This document shows positions 51,890 through 60,725 of a stretch of 64,000 nucleotides of DNA, one piece after another. Source of the DNA: Rhodobacter sp. (GTDB taxonomy: Bacteria > Pseudomonadota > Alphaproteobacteria > Rhodobacterales > Rhodobacteraceae). The stretch's first letter is position 1. Each line of letters opens with the position of its first letter. A program made the translations under genes and the position numbers. The DNA is taken from assembly GCA_027489175.1 (NCBI GenBank), contig JAIYAE010000014.1, forward strand, positions 1 to 64,000, in the 5' to 3' direction. The notes beneath the pieces are model-generated. The model saw only the letters and a list, made by a program, of their open reading frames with translations, did no database searches and was not told where the DNA came from.

Positions 51890-54351
51890 TCTGCCTCCGG
51901 GGTCAGCACCATCACCCCCGCCGCCGCCGCGCGGGCAAGGTCAGGGTCCAGCGACATCGGGATGTATTCCCCCCGCCGCCACAACTCGCCCAGATCATCA
52001 TAATGACGGCTCAAAGGGTGGCCCGACTGACCGGTCGCGGTGATGAAGACTGAACTGTCCGGATCGGCAAAGTCATAGACCCCGCGATACCCGGCTGAGT
52101 GGACATTCTGATAGGGCTCCTCGCCCTTGCCGCGCGTCACCCCCCGCATCAGCGTGTCATCCCCGCCAGAGGTGGACTGCCGGATGTTCACGAAATGCCG
52201 CAGGAACGGCACCTCGCCCAACACCGGGTGGTCATGCGTCGCCTCATGCGCGTCGCCCCAGCGCCAGCTTTCGATGTTGTCGCCATACTTCTCCGTCAGC
52301 CGCAGCAGCGCCTCGTCCAAAGCGATCCGCGACAGGTCGGTGCAGCTTTCCACCGCCGCCGACTGGATCACATCGCACCAGACCGCAGCACCCCCCACAT
52401 CGCGGAACACGCGTTCAATGAACACGGGCGAGATATGGGTAAAGCTGTCCGCCATCGCCCCCAGCTCATCGCGGATCAGCCGGTCCATCAGCGCCCGCAT
52501 CCAGGCCTCGGCGATCAGGGGTTCGGGCAGATGTTCATTCATCTCGCCGTTCCATTCGGCGAGGAGCCCCAGCGCCCGCTGCCGCAGCCGTTCCGGCGTG
52601 CCTTCCGGCGCCGCCTCGCCGGTGAACCACAGATCTGCACCGATCAGCGGCAACAACGCCCGCGCGGTCGGGTTCACGGTATCCAGCTGCGCCTCGATGA
52701 AACTTTCGCGGGTATGCACCTCGCGCGCTTGCATCAGCGCGAGCCAGCGCTGAATGCGCTGGGTGTCGCCCCAGTCGAAACTCACATGCTCCGGGAAAGG
52801 CCGGTCCACCGTCTTGTTGTTGGTGTTGCCCAAGAGGCCCGAGGTCGGGTTCACGAACCGCGGGTTTACCTCATAGGGCAGCACCCCCCGGAACCCCGCC
52901 GCCGGGTCCGCCCCCAGGACCGGCATCCTGCCTTGCGACGGGTGGGCCGCATCACGCGCGGGCATCTGGCCCACCACTTGCAGCGCGATCCCGTTCAGGT
53001 CCGCCACCATCAGGTTCTGCGCCGGGGCGACATGCAGGCGCCCCGCCTCCAGCGCCTCGGCCACGGTGCCCGCCTGCATCAGCCGCATCGCCCCGGTCAT
53101 CGAGGTGTCGGCCCCGCTCAGCGCCGTCCAGCTGATCGCCGCCACATGGCCGGGCGGGGTGATTGACGCCAGTTCATAATGCGTCCCCGGCAGGATCGGA
53201 CCGTTGCGCGACCAGCGCAGCGTCAGGGTCACCGGGGCCGCATCCTTGACCGTGATGATCGACTGGCGGCTTTCAAACGCGGCCCAACCATCGGGCGTGC
53301 GGTATTCTTCGGGGTTGGCCGGGTTCAGCTCTTCGATCAGCACGTCCTGATCGTCGAGGTAAGCCGTGGTCAGCGCCCAGCCCAGTTTTTCCGACCGCCC
53401 GACCAGCACCGCAGGCACGCCGGGGATCGTGCCGCCGATCACCCCGCCCGACTGCAGCTCCAGCCGTGCAAGGTACCAGATCGTCGGCGCGGTCAGCCCC
53501 AGATGCGGGTCGTTCGCCAAAAGGCTGCCCCCCGCCGCCGACCGGCCCGGCATCGCGGCCCAGCTGTTCGACGCCCCCGCCATCCCCGGGTCCGCCACCG
53601 GGGAAAATGGCCCCAGCGCAAAGTCCAGCGCCTGTGCCGAAGGGGTCAGCCCCGGCACCAGGCTGGCATAATCCGGCAGGGCCGCGACCCCTTGCCCCGG
53701 ATCATCGGGCAGGATGTCGGACAGCCGTTCGGGCGACAACAAAAGCGAGGTGCGGGCGCGCAAGACCTCGGTCTGTAAAGACCCGGTCAGTTGCAGCGCC
53801 ATAAGCTTCAGGATGGCGATGGAATCGGCCGGGGCCCAGGCCGCGATCTCGTTGGAAAAGAGGAAGAATTCCGGCGCACCCCGCCCGCGCGCGCCGGCGT
53901 TGATCTCGTTGATCCAGGCATTGACCCCGGCCGAATAGGCCTCAAGTGCGGCCTGCGTCTCAGGGTCCTGCGCCTCGACCGATTGCAGCGCCAGGCCGTA
54001 TAGGTCGAACCGCCGCAACAGCTCATCCACCTGCACCGTGGCCGGGCCGAACGCTTCGGACAGCCGCCCCTGCGCGGTCCGCCGCAGCATCGTCATCTGC
54101 CACAACCGGTCCTGCGCATGGGCAAATCCCAGCGCGAAATAAACATCCGCGTCATTCGTCCCGAAGATATGCGGCACGTTGTCATTGTTGCGCACAATCT
54201 CGACCGGGGCAGTGATGCCGCGCAGGGTGAAATCTTCCGAGTAATCGACCAGCGACCGCGATAGGATGTAATAGGTCAACAGGAACGCGATCAGCCCCAG
54301 CACGATTGCGCCGGTCACAAGACGGATCAGCCAGCGAAAGGCGGTCAGCAT
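51886..54351 (-). CDS. Penicillin acylase-family amidohydrolase
   Basis: An 821-aa Ntn-hydrolase precursor with an N-terminal membrane segment (LIRLVTGAIVLGLIAFLL). The autoprocessing site is recognisable at GASNSW (about residue 262), where Ser becomes the N-terminal nucleophile of the beta chain, followed by GGSLLANDPHLGLTAPTIWY. Family enzymes cleave N-acyl amides such as penicillin G or acyl-homoserine lactones. The true substrate is not readable. The start is set at MLTAFRW; the frame stays open upstream only because it is antisense to the dehydrogenase gene. Confidence 0.9.
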   Translation of the reverse strand: MLTAFRWLIRLVTGAIVLGLIAFLLTYYILSRSLVDYSEDFTLRGITAPVEIVRNNDNVPHIFGTNDADVYFALGFAHAQDRLWQMTMLRRTAQGRLSEAFGPATVQVDELLRRFDLYGLALQSVEAQDPETQAALEAYSAGVNAWINEINAGARGRGAPEFFLFSNEIAAWAPADSIAILKLMALQLTGSLQTEVLRARTSLLLSPERLSDILPDDPGQGVAALPDYASLVPGLTPSAQALDFALGPFSPVADPGMAGASNSWAAMPGRSAAGGSLLANDPHLGLTAPTIWYLARLELQSGGVIGGTIPGVPAVLVGRSEKLGWALTTAYLDDQDVLIEELNPANPEEYRTPDGWAAFESRQSIITVKDAAPVTLTLRWSRNGPILPGTHYELASITPPGHVAAISWTALSGADTSMTGAMRLMQAGTVAEALEAGRLHVAPAQNLMVADLNGIALQVVGQMPARDAAHPSQGRMPVLGADPAAGFRGVLPYEVNPRFVNPTSGLLGNTNNKTVDRPFPEHVSFDWGDTQRIQRWLALMQAREVHTRESFIEAQLDTVNPTARALLPLIGADLWFTGEAAPEGTPERLRQRALGLLAEWNGEMNEHLPEPLIAEAWMRALMDRLIRDELGAMADSFTHISPVFIERVFRDVGGAAVWCDVIQSAAVESCTDLSRIALDEALLRLTEKYGDNIESWRWGDAHEATHDHPVLGEVPFLRHFVNIRQSTSGGDDTLMRGVTRGKGEEPYQNVHSAGYRGVYDFADPDSSVFITATGQSGHPLSRHYDDLGELWRRGEYIPMSLDPDLARAAAAGVMVLTPEAE

Positions 54352-54432
54352 CGGGGCCCAGTTCTTGACGAAGTCGAGGTGATGGGGTCCTAGTCCATCA
54401 GGCCCGAAAGGGCAATGATCGGGGGAATGACA

Positions 54433-55296
54433 ATGGCGAAAGTAGCGTTTCTTGGCCTTGGTGTGATGGGCTTTCCAATGGCGGGGCACCTGGCGGCCAA
54501 AGGGCATGAGGTGACGGTCTACAACCGCAGCCCGGCCAAGGCGCAGGCCTGGGTCGCCCAGCACAAGGGCAAATCCGCCGCCACCCCGCGTGAGGCCGCG
54601 AAGGGCGCGGAATTCGTCATGGCCTGCGTCGGCAATGACGATGACCTGCGCAGCGTCTGCACCGGCCCGGATGGCGCGTTCATCGGCATGACGCCGGGGT
54701 CGGTCTTTGTCGATCACACCACGGTTTCGGCCAAGATCACCCGCAAGCTCGCTGCACAGGCCGCGACCTCGGGGATCGCCTTTGTCGATGCGCCGGTGTC
54801 GGGGGGGCAGGCTGGGGCGGAAAACGGCCAGCTGTCCATCATGTGCGGCGGCGACCCGGCCGATTACGCCCGGGCCGAACCCGTGATGGCCTCTTACGCC
54901 CGCATCTGCCGGCTGATCGGGGCCTCTGGGGCCGGGCAACTGGCCAAGATGATGAACCAGATCTGCATCGCCGGCCTCATGCAGGGCCTGTCCGAGGCGC
55001 TGGCTTTCGGCCAGAAAGCCGGCCTTGATGGGGAAAAGGTGGTTGAGGTCATCAGCCAGGGGGCCGCCGGAAGCTGGCAGATGATGAACCGCCACAAGAC
55101 CATGCTGAAGGATGAATTCAACTTCGGCTTCGCGGTGGACTGGATGCGCAAGGATCTTGGCATCTGCCTTGAAACCGCCGATGAGATTGGCGCAAGCCTG
55201 CCCGTCACCGCCCTTGTGGACCAGTTCTACAAGGACGTGCAGTTGATGGGCGGGGGCCGGGGGGATACCTCCAGCCTGATCCGACGGCTGAAGTGA
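54433..55296 (+). CDS. Beta-hydroxyacid dehydrogenase (3-hydroxyisobutyrate dehydrogenase-like)
   Basis: A 287-aa NAD(P)-dependent oxidoreductase. The cofactor motif FLGLGVMGFPMAGHLAAKG is at residues 5-23, the substrate loop DAPVSGGQAGAENGQL near 120, and the catalytic Lys in GAGQLAKMMNQ near 170. Members oxidise 3-hydroxyisobutyrate, tartronate semialdehyde (reductively) or succinic semialdehyde. The exact substrate is open. GGGGGA six bases before ATG 54433 favours it over ATG 54427. It overlaps the next GNAT gene by GTGA. Confidence 0.9.
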   Translation: MAKVAFLGLGVMGFPMAGHLAAKGHEVTVYNRSPAKAQAWVAQHKGKSAATPREAAKGAEFVMACVGNDDDLRSVCTGPDGAFIGMTPGSVFVDHTTVSAKITRKLAAQAATSGIAFVDAPVSGGQAGAENGQLSIMCGGDPADYARAEPVMASYARICRLIGASGAGQLAKMMNQICIAGLMQGLSEALAFGQKAGLDGEKVVEVISQGAAGSWQMMNRHKTMLKDEFNFGFAVDWMRKDLGICLETADEIGASLPVTALVDQFYKDVQLMGGGRGDTSSLIRRLK

Positions 55297-55754
55297 CGCT
55301 GGAAGCGCGCCCCGTCACGCGCGACAGCCTGCAGGCGCTGATCGGCCTGACAGTGGCCGAGGGGCAGCGTGACCTTGTGGCCCCGAACGTCAAGACCTTG
55401 GCCGAGGCAGCTTACGAACCCGGCGCGGTTGTCTGGGGCCTGTGGGATGGTGACGTGCCCGTAGGCCTGATGGCGATGGTCGATCCCGAGGGCGTGCGCT
55501 TGCATGGCCCCTTCGTCGAGGCCGGGGCCGCCTACCTTTGGCGCCTTATGATCGGGGCTGACTTTCAGGGCCGGGGCTACGGCGCTCAGGCCCTGCACCT
55601 TGCCATCGCCACCGCGCGCGGCTGGGGGGCAGGCCACCTTGTCACCGGGGTCAACGATGTGCCGCACGGCAACCGGGGCTTTTACGAACGCCATGGCTTC
55701 ATCAGCACCGGCCTTGTCGAAGAGGATGACCTGCTTTTGGTCCTGACCCTGTAG
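55293..55754 (+). CDS. GNAT-family acetyltransferase
   Basis: A 153-aa GNAT protein with the acetyl-CoA motif GADFQGRGYGAQAL near residue 88 and NRGFYERHGFIST near 128. It begins with a GTG overlapping the dehydrogenase stop. The WGLWDGDVPVGLMAMVD opening is GNAT-like. Substrate unknown. A 167-base gap with no clear gene follows. Confidence 0.87.
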   Translation: MTLEARPVTRDSLQALIGLTVAEGQRDLVAPNVKTLAEAAYEPGAVVWGLWDGDVPVGLMAMVDPEGVRLHGPFVEAGAAYLWRLMIGADFQGRGYGAQALHLAIATARGWGAGHLVTGVNDVPHGNRGFYERHGFISTGLVEEDDLLLVLTL

Positions 55755-55921
55755 CAGGGGCTTTGCCCGGGGCCACAAGCAGCGAAAACCGCTTAAGGTC
55801 AGGTTAACGCATAGGCGTAAAGCATTGACACTTATACGAAAAGAGAAAATGCCTAGCCCGGGACATCCACCCCCTCAGGCAAGCTCTCGGCAAAGATCAC
55901 TGCACCCGGCCTGGTCATGCC

Positions 55922-56503
55922 TTACACGGCGGGCGGCCCGATCCGCCGCTTGATCCGGCTGAAGGCCACCGGCGTCACCCCGATGAAGCGCGCGATATCG
56001 CCCTGCGGCAACCGCGCCGCAATCTCGGGCGCCGCAGCCAGAATGGCCCGCAGTCGCGCCTCGGCCTTCATGGTCAAAAGGGCCGCCTCGCGCGCCTGCT
56101 TGCGCGCCAGCACCCAGGCGGAAAACGCCGCATAGGCTGCGCGCACCCCCGCATCCTCGGCAACCGCCGCCTCGACAAAGGCGCGCGGCAGCCGCACGAA
56201 CCGGCTGCGCTCAACCGCCTCGGCCCCGTAGCCTTCGCCCACCTCTGCCGCCCCGCGCCCGGAAAACACCCCGCAGTCGATGATGAAACTCTTGATCCAG
56301 GCTTCGCCCGCTTCGGTCGCATAGACCAGCCGCACCAGGCCCGACAGCAGAAGGTAGACATCCCCGCTGTCATCCCCCGGCGCAAAGGCCGTATCGCCCT
56401 TGGCCAGATCGCGCACCGCCCAAAGCCGCGCCGCCTCGGCCCGGGGGCGCAAGGCCGCGATCAAGGCCGGGGCGGCAGTGCCGGTTTCTAAACCCAGGTT
56501 CAC
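55922..56503 (-). CDS. Crp/Fnr-family regulator
   Basis: A 193-aa regulator with an N-terminal cyclic-nucleotide-binding-like domain (FAPGDDSGDVYLLLSGLVRLVY near 43-64) and a C-terminal HTH (LPQGDIARFIGVTPVAFSRI). There is no N-terminal Cys set, so it is not an Fe-S Fnr sensor; the ligand is unknown. The GTG at 56503 follows GAAAGGACCGTC. A longer start (ATG 56560) would share CATG with the divergent SDR gene and is unlikely. The 55 bases between the two genes may hold its operator. Confidence 0.85.
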   Translation of the reverse strand: MNLGLETGTAAPALIAALRPRAEAARLWAVRDLAKGDTAFAPGDDSGDVYLLLSGLVRLVYATEAGEAWIKSFIIDCGVFSGRGAAEVGEGYGAEAVERSRFVRLPRAFVEAAVAEDAGVRAAYAAFSAWVLARKQAREAALLTMKAEARLRAILAAAPEIAARLPQGDIARFIGVTPVAFSRIKRRIGPPAV

Positions 56504-56558
56504 GACGGTCCTTTCGCAACGGTCTATCACCGCCCCGAAATCTGGACCGGAGGCCACC

Positions 56559-57290
56559 ATGTCAAGCCCGCTCGCCCACCCGACGACCGTCCTTCTGACC
56601 GGAGCAACCTCCGGCATCGGTGCCGCGCTGGTGCCGCGTCTCTTGGACCGCGGCCACACCGTCATCGCCCTTGCACGCCGCGCCGCACATCTGCCGGCAC
56701 GGGCCGGACTTGTGCCTGTCACGGCGGACCTGACGGACCTTCCCGGCCTTCCCGCGCTTGCTGCCAGCATCGCCACCGACCATCCCGGCCTGTCCGTCCT
56801 CCTCAACGCCGCCGCCGTCCAGCATGCGATCCCGCTGACCGATCTCGCCTCCTCGCCCAAGATGCTGATTGAGGAAGCCGCGCTCAACCTCACGGCCCCG
56901 GCGCTGCTGGTGCAGGCGCTTTTGCCCACGCTTCTGCGCCAACCCGACGGGGCCGTCGTCAACCTCTCCTCGGGTCTGGCGAGTTTTCCGAAAGAGGCAG
57001 GCGGGCTTTACTCGGCGACCAAGGCAGGTCTTTCCAGCTTTACAACCAGCCTGCGCTGGCAGTTGGAGGCGACCCCGCTTCTGGTGGCTGAGGTGATCCT
57101 TCCCCTTGTCGACACGCCCATGACGGCCGGGCGGGGCAGGGGCAAGATCAGCGCCGACGCGGCGGCAGAGGCGATCCTTTCCGGCATCGACGCCCGCCGA
57201 ACGATGATCCGCGTTGGCGCGGCCCGCGCCCTGCCGCTGATTTCGGCCCTTGCCCCCTGGCTGGGCCGCCGCCTGCTGCGCGGAACCTGA
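56559..57290 (+). CDS. SDR-family oxidoreductase (DltE-like)
   Basis: A 243-aa short-chain dehydrogenase. TGATSGIGAALVPRLLDRG (14-32) is the cofactor motif, VVNLSSGLAS near 135 provides the active Ser, and YSATKAGLSSF is the YxxxK site. GGAGG precedes the ATG. The VEVILPLVDTPMT block is typical of DltE-like SDRs. It is divergent from the Crp/Fnr gene and ends four bases before the VTT-domain gene, so these two are likely co-transcribed. Confidence 0.89.
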   Translation: MSSPLAHPTTVLLTGATSGIGAALVPRLLDRGHTVIALARRAAHLPARAGLVPVTADLTDLPGLPALAASIATDHPGLSVLLNAAAVQHAIPLTDLASSPKMLIEEAALNLTAPALLVQALLPTLLRQPDGAVVNLSSGLASFPKEAGGLYSATKAGLSSFTTSLRWQLEATPLLVAEVILPLVDTPMTAGRGRGKISADAAAEAILSGIDARRTMIRVGAARALPLISALAPWLGRRLLRGT

Positions 57291-57294
57291 CAGC

Positions 57295-57939
57295 ATGCGC
57301 GACCTGATCCGCATCGCCCTTGTCCTGGCGCTTGCCTTCGCCAGCACCTTCGTCATCGCCGAAGTGACCGGCATTCTGCCCGAAGGCGACCTTGTGGCCT
57401 GGCTTCAGGCCCTGCGCGAAGTTGACGCCCGCGTGCTGGCGCTTGCGGTGATCGGGATGCTGGTCCTTGATCTTTTCATCGCGGTGCCGACCATGACCAC
57501 GATCCTGCTGGCGGGCTGGCTTCTGGGGCCTTGGATCGGCGGGCTGGTCGCTTCGGTCGGGCTTTTGCTGATGGGGTCCACCGCCTATGCCCTTGGCCGA
57601 ACCCTCGGGCGCGGCGTGCTGATGCGGCTTTTCAAGGATGACGCGCGCCTTGCCGGGATTGAGGCTGCCTTTGCCCGCAACGCCGTTCTGACGCTTGCGG
57701 TCTGTCAGGCGCTGCCAATTCTGCCCGAGTTGTCTGCCAGCCTTGCCGGCATCGCAAGGATGCATCCGCTGCGCTTTCTTGCGGGCTATGCGCTTGGCGT
57801 CGTTCCCTTCGCCTTCATCGTGGCATCGGGCGGTGCGGCCAGCACGCCGGACGACCTGCGCCCGGCGATCCTGACCGCCATCGGAACCTCGGCAAGTCTT
57901 TTGCTGGTGTGGCGTTTCTGGTCGCGGCGCGGGGTTTGA
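57295..57939 (+). CDS. VTT-domain (TVP38/TMEM64-like) membrane protein
   Basis: A 214-aa membrane protein with a VTT domain: LFIAVPTMTTILLAGWLLGP near residue 57, GSTAYALGRTLGRG near 95, and FLAGYALGVVPFAFIVASGG near 160. Related proteins act as lipid scramblases or DedA-like transporters; no specific role can be read. It follows the SDR gene with a 4-base gap. Confidence 0.85.
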   Translation: MRDLIRIALVLALAFASTFVIAEVTGILPEGDLVAWLQALREVDARVLALAVIGMLVLDLFIAVPTMTTILLAGWLLGPWIGGLVASVGLLLMGSTAYALGRTLGRGVLMRLFKDDARLAGIEAAFARNAVLTLAVCQALPILPELSASLAGIARMHPLRFLAGYALGVVPFAFIVASGGAASTPDDLRPAILTAIGTSASLLLVWRFWSRRGV

Positions 57940-57994
57940 CGGGCGCGCGGGGACGCCTTAACAAAGTCCTAACGCCCACGGGTAAGACATTGGT

Positions 57995-58030
57995 CTTTCT
58001 TGATTTTCAGAAAGTGTCCACCGTGGACAC
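57995..58030. repeat. Hairpin and perfect 17-base palindrome
   Basis: CTTTCT (57995-58000) pairs with AGAAAG (58009-58014). The overlapping GTGTCCAC-C-GTGGACAC (58014-58030) is a perfect 8-bp inverted repeat. It lies 6 bases before the convergent SYLF gene stop. A terminator or protein-binding site is possible. Confidence 0.6.
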
Positions 58031-58036
58031 CCCGCG

Positions 58037-58594
58037 TCAGGGGATGATCCGGGTATATTTGACCCCACCCAGCGTGGCCCCCGCGATCAGCCCTTGCTGG
58101 CCAAAGACCAGCGCGATCACCGGGTCAAGCTCGGTCGTTTCCTTGCCGATGCTCGCCCCCTGTTCCGGGGTAGCATAGCGGATCTCGCCGCTCGCCGCCC
58201 AGCCACTGGCGCGGCGGAATTCCTCCAGCGCCTCGGGGGTCATGAAGAACAGGGCATGGGCATACTGCTGCGCGCCGATCTGGAACCCGATCGTCCCTTT
58301 CGCGGCCGAGTAGTAATCGACCGTCACCCCCTGGATCCGCAAGGCGCCCCGCCCATAGGACCCGCCGATGCCAAAGCCCGCCTCGGTGATCAGGGGCATG
58401 TACAGCACCCCCGCCGCCCGGCTGGCCAGGTCCTGCGTGCCGGGGTAGCGGCTGAAAAGAAAGCTCTGCGTCGCCTCGACCCGCGCGTCGATCTGCGCCG
58501 CCCCGTTCGACCCGATCCCGTTGTTGCAGGCCGCAAGCCCCAGCGCCGCGCCCCCAAGGATCAGCCCGCGTCGTGTCATGGTTCCGTTAATCAT
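58037..58594 (-). CDS. SYLF/Ysc84-domain lipoprotein
   Basis: A 185-aa protein with a lipobox (LGLAAC) after an Arg-rich twin-like start (TRRGLILGGAALGLAAC) and a SYLF (lipid-binding, Ysc84) domain: GVLYMPLITEAGFGIGGSYG near 62-81, DYYSAAKGTIGFQIGAQQYA, then ALVFGQQGLIAGATLGGVKYTRI. The protein is probably anchored in the outer or inner membrane. Role unknown; SYLF domains bind phosphoinositides in eukaryotes. AAAGGG stands 7 bases before the ATG. Convergent with the VTT gene. Confidence 0.86.
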   Translation of the reverse strand: MINGTMTRRGLILGGAALGLAACNNGIGSNGAAQIDARVEATQSFLFSRYPGTQDLASRAAGVLYMPLITEAGFGIGGSYGRGALRIQGVTVDYYSAAKGTIGFQIGAQQYAHALFFMTPEALEEFRRASGWAASGEIRYATPEQGASIGKETTELDPVIALVFGQQGLIAGATLGGVKYTRIIP

Positions 58595-58713
58595 GGTCCT
58601 GCCCTTTCATGCCTCGCGGGGTCTGTAGCCCCTTCGCCTGTTTTCTACCGCCAAAGCCGCATCCTGTCATGCCTTTCCGCCAAGATCGGCAAGCGGACGC
58701 TCAGGTCCGCCCC

Positions 58714-59304
58714 TCAGCCCAAGAGCGTCCGGTAGAGCGTGAAATCCTCTGCCGCAACCTCCTGCAAGAGTGCCTCGGTCGCGGGGGAAAGGTCGGTCGC
58801 GCCCGGCGGGGATACGTTCAGCCGGGGCAAGATCACCTCGCAGTCCAGACGGTCTTCAAGGAAGGCTACAAACGTGCCGATCTCCTCATAGCGAAACAGC
58901 CGGTCCACCCCGACCCCCTGCCTTGGCCGCAGGAACTTTTCTTGGCTGCCGACATCGGCGAAAGCGGGGCGCGGGTCCTGGCACCAGGCGCGCACGAAGT
59001 CGTCAAAGCTCATGTTGCGGGTGCTGCGGGCGGGGTCCGTTTCCTCACGCTGGCGGAAGCGGTACCAGGACCCCAGCCAATCCCGCGGCTCGCGCATCAG
59101 GGCGACAAGGGTGAAGGTATCCTTCGACGCGGCCTCCAAATAGGGGCCGACAAAGCGGCGGTAGCGGTGGACCGTGGTGTGCTTCAAGAGGGGCGGCCGC
59201 TGGATCGACACCGCGGCGAGTGATTCGAGCGCCGCCGCGATCGCCGTTGACCCCGTCTTTGGCGTGGCCAGAAAGGCCAGCCTTTGCTCCCAGAACACCA
59301 GCAT
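58714..59304 (-). CDS. Sulfotransferase-family protein
   Basis: A 196-aa protein with the 5'-phosphosulfate-binding loop FLATPKTGSTAIA (11-23) and the 3'-phosphate block LMREPRDWLGSWYRFRQ near 70-86, characteristic of PAPS-dependent sulfotransferases. It is short for the family and lacks an N-terminal membrane anchor, so it is cytoplasmic. The acceptor (glycan, lipid or small molecule) is unknown. AAGGGG precedes the ATG at 59304. It is divergent from recA, sharing a 204-base region. Confidence 0.85.
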   Translation of the reverse strand: MLVFWEQRLAFLATPKTGSTAIAAALESLAAVSIQRPPLLKHTTVHRYRRFVGPYLEAASKDTFTLVALMREPRDWLGSWYRFRQREETDPARSTRNMSFDDFVRAWCQDPRPAFADVGSQEKFLRPRQGVGVDRLFRYEEIGTFVAFLEDRLDCEVILPRLNVSPPGATDLSPATEALLQEVAAEDFTLYRTLLG

Positions 59305-59443
59305 TCCTGCCCCTTTTTCCGTTCCGCCCCGGTTTCGCACCGTTTTGGGCCAGTGCCGTAAACTATCTCTTAACCAAACCGCGCAAAAGCCGGGATCGTG
59401 AGAATTTGGTTGAAATGTTCCTGATTTGATCTCATAAGAACAG

Positions 59444-59458
59444 GAACACTTGAGGAAC
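59444..59458. promoter_or_regulatory. LexA (SOS) box of recA
   Basis: GAAC-ACTTGAG-GAAC is the reverse complement of the alphaproteobacterial LexA site GTTC-N7-GTTC. It lies 50 bases before the chosen recA start, in the divergent sulfotransferase/recA region, so LexA repression of recA is expected. Confidence 0.85.
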
Positions 59459-59508
59459 ATTTGGCAGCATTGCCGCCTGCGGGTGGCTATGAAATAAGGA
59501 ACATGGAT

Positions 59509-60582
59509 ATGGCGGCGGTGGCAAACCTCCTCGACCTCAACGGGAAGCGTGACATGGACAAGGCGAAGGCTCTGGAAAGCGCGCTGGCGCAGATTGAACG
59601 CCAGTTCGGCAAGGGCTCGATCATGCGGCTGGGCGCGGACAGCCCGGCGATGGATATCGAGGCGACCTCGACCGGATCGCTGGGTCTGGACATCGCGCTT
59701 GGCATCGGTGGCCTGCCGAAGGGCCGGATCATCGAGATTTACGGGCCGGAATCTTCGGGCAAGACCACGCTGACCCTGCATGTCGTGGCGGAAGAGCAGA
59801 AGAAGGGCGGCGTCTGCGCCTTTGTTGACGCGGAACACGCGCTGGACCCGCAGTACGCCAAGAAACTGGGCGTGAACCTGGATGAGCTGCTGATCTCGCA
59901 GCCCGACACGGGCGAGCAGGCATTGGAGATTGTCGATACGCTGGTCCGGTCCGGCGCAGTCAGCCTCGTGGTGGTCGACTCCGTCGCCGCCTTGGTGCCG
60001 AAGTCGGAAATCGAAGGTGACATGGGCGACATGCAGATGGGGTCTCAGGCCCGTCTGATGAGCCAGGCCATGCGCAAGCTGACCGCTTCGATCGGGCGCA
60101 GCAACTGCATGGTGATCTTCATCAACCAGATCCGCATGAAGATCGGCGTCATGTTCGGCTCACCGGAAACGACGACCGGTGGCAACGCGCTTAAGTTCTA
60201 CGCTTCCGTGCGTCTGGACATTCGCCGGATCGGGTCGATCAAGGAAAAAGATGACGTGGTGGGCAACACCACCCGCGTCAAAGTGGTGAAGAACAAGGTC
60301 GCCCCGCCCTTCAAGCAGGTCGAATTCGACATCATGTATGGCGAAGGCATTTCCAAGACCGGGGAGCTGATCGATATCGGCGTCAAGGCGGGCGTGGTTG
60401 AGAAGTCCGGCTCCTGGTATTCCTACGGCGACGAACGCATTGGTCAGGGCCGTGAGAATGCAAAGCTGTTCCTGAAGCAGAACCCCGCCGTCGCGATGGA
60501 AATTGAAGACAAGATCCGCGGCGCCAATGGTCTCGACTTCAACGTGACCGGCGGCGAAGAGGCTGACGTCGTCGACATGTGA
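59509..60582 (+). CDS. recA: Recombinase RecA
   Basis: A 357-aa DNA-strand-exchange ATPase. Walker [10 protein letters not shown] is near residue 68, [11 protein letters not shown]alker B near 140, and the L1/L2 DNA loops lie around [15 protein letters not shown] and [19 protein letters not shown] lies 8 bases before ATG 59509 but only 2 bases before ATG 59503, so I prefer the former. An SOS box lies upstream and a strong terminator downstream. Also drives LexA self-cleavage. Confidence 0.98.
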   Translation: MAAVANLLDLNGKRDMDKAKALESALAQIERQFGKGSIMRLGADSPAMDIEATSTGSLGLDIALGIGGLPKGRIIEIYGPESSGKTTLTLHVVAEEQKKGGVCAFVDAEHALDPQYAKKLGVNLDELLISQPDTGEQALEIVDTLVRSGAVSLVVVDSVAALVPKSEIEGDMGDMQMGSQARLMSQAMRKLTASIGRSNCMVIFINQIRMKIGVMFGSPETTTGGNALKFYASVRLDIRRIGSIKEKDDVVGNTTRVKVVKNKVAPPFKQVEFDIMYGEGISKTGELIDIGVKAGVVEKSGSWYSYGDERIGQGRENAKLFLKQNPAVAMEIEDKIRGANGLDFNVTGGEEADVVDM

Positions 60583-60601
60583 CCCGCTACTGCGGCGAAC
60601 C

Positions 60602-60634
60602 AAAAAGGCCGGAAGCCCAGCTTCCGGCCTTTTT
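60602..60634 (+). terminator. Rho-independent terminator of recA
   Basis: A 15-bp perfect stem (60602-60616 with 60620-60634, loop CCA) ends in TTTTT, 19 bases after the recA stop. Confidence 0.92.
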
Positions 60635-60725
60635 CATTGGGGAATCGCCCGCATGGTGGACAGCCCCCGCGCAGGGGGCTAAACGGTTGCGAAACCGCTC
60701 GTTAGCCTTCCGGAAGGGCCTCTTC

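Noticed and set aside
54352..55095. N-terminal extension of the penicillin-acylase frame
   Set aside because: It is antisense to the dehydrogenase gene; the acylase begins with a normal membrane segment at 54351.
55800..55860. TTGACA-like sequence with TATACG in the 167-base gap
   Set aside because: Spacing to any -10 box is wrong and the gap lies between convergent gene ends; a small RNA cannot be supported.
56558..56561. Overlapping divergent ATG codons (CATG) for the Crp/Fnr and SDR genes
   Set aside because: The Crp/Fnr gene has a better GTG start with AAGGA at 56503; the SDR ATG is well supported.
57958..57973. CtrA-like TTAA-N7-CTAA
   Set aside because: It lies between convergent gene ends where no promoter is needed; one mismatch makes chance likely.
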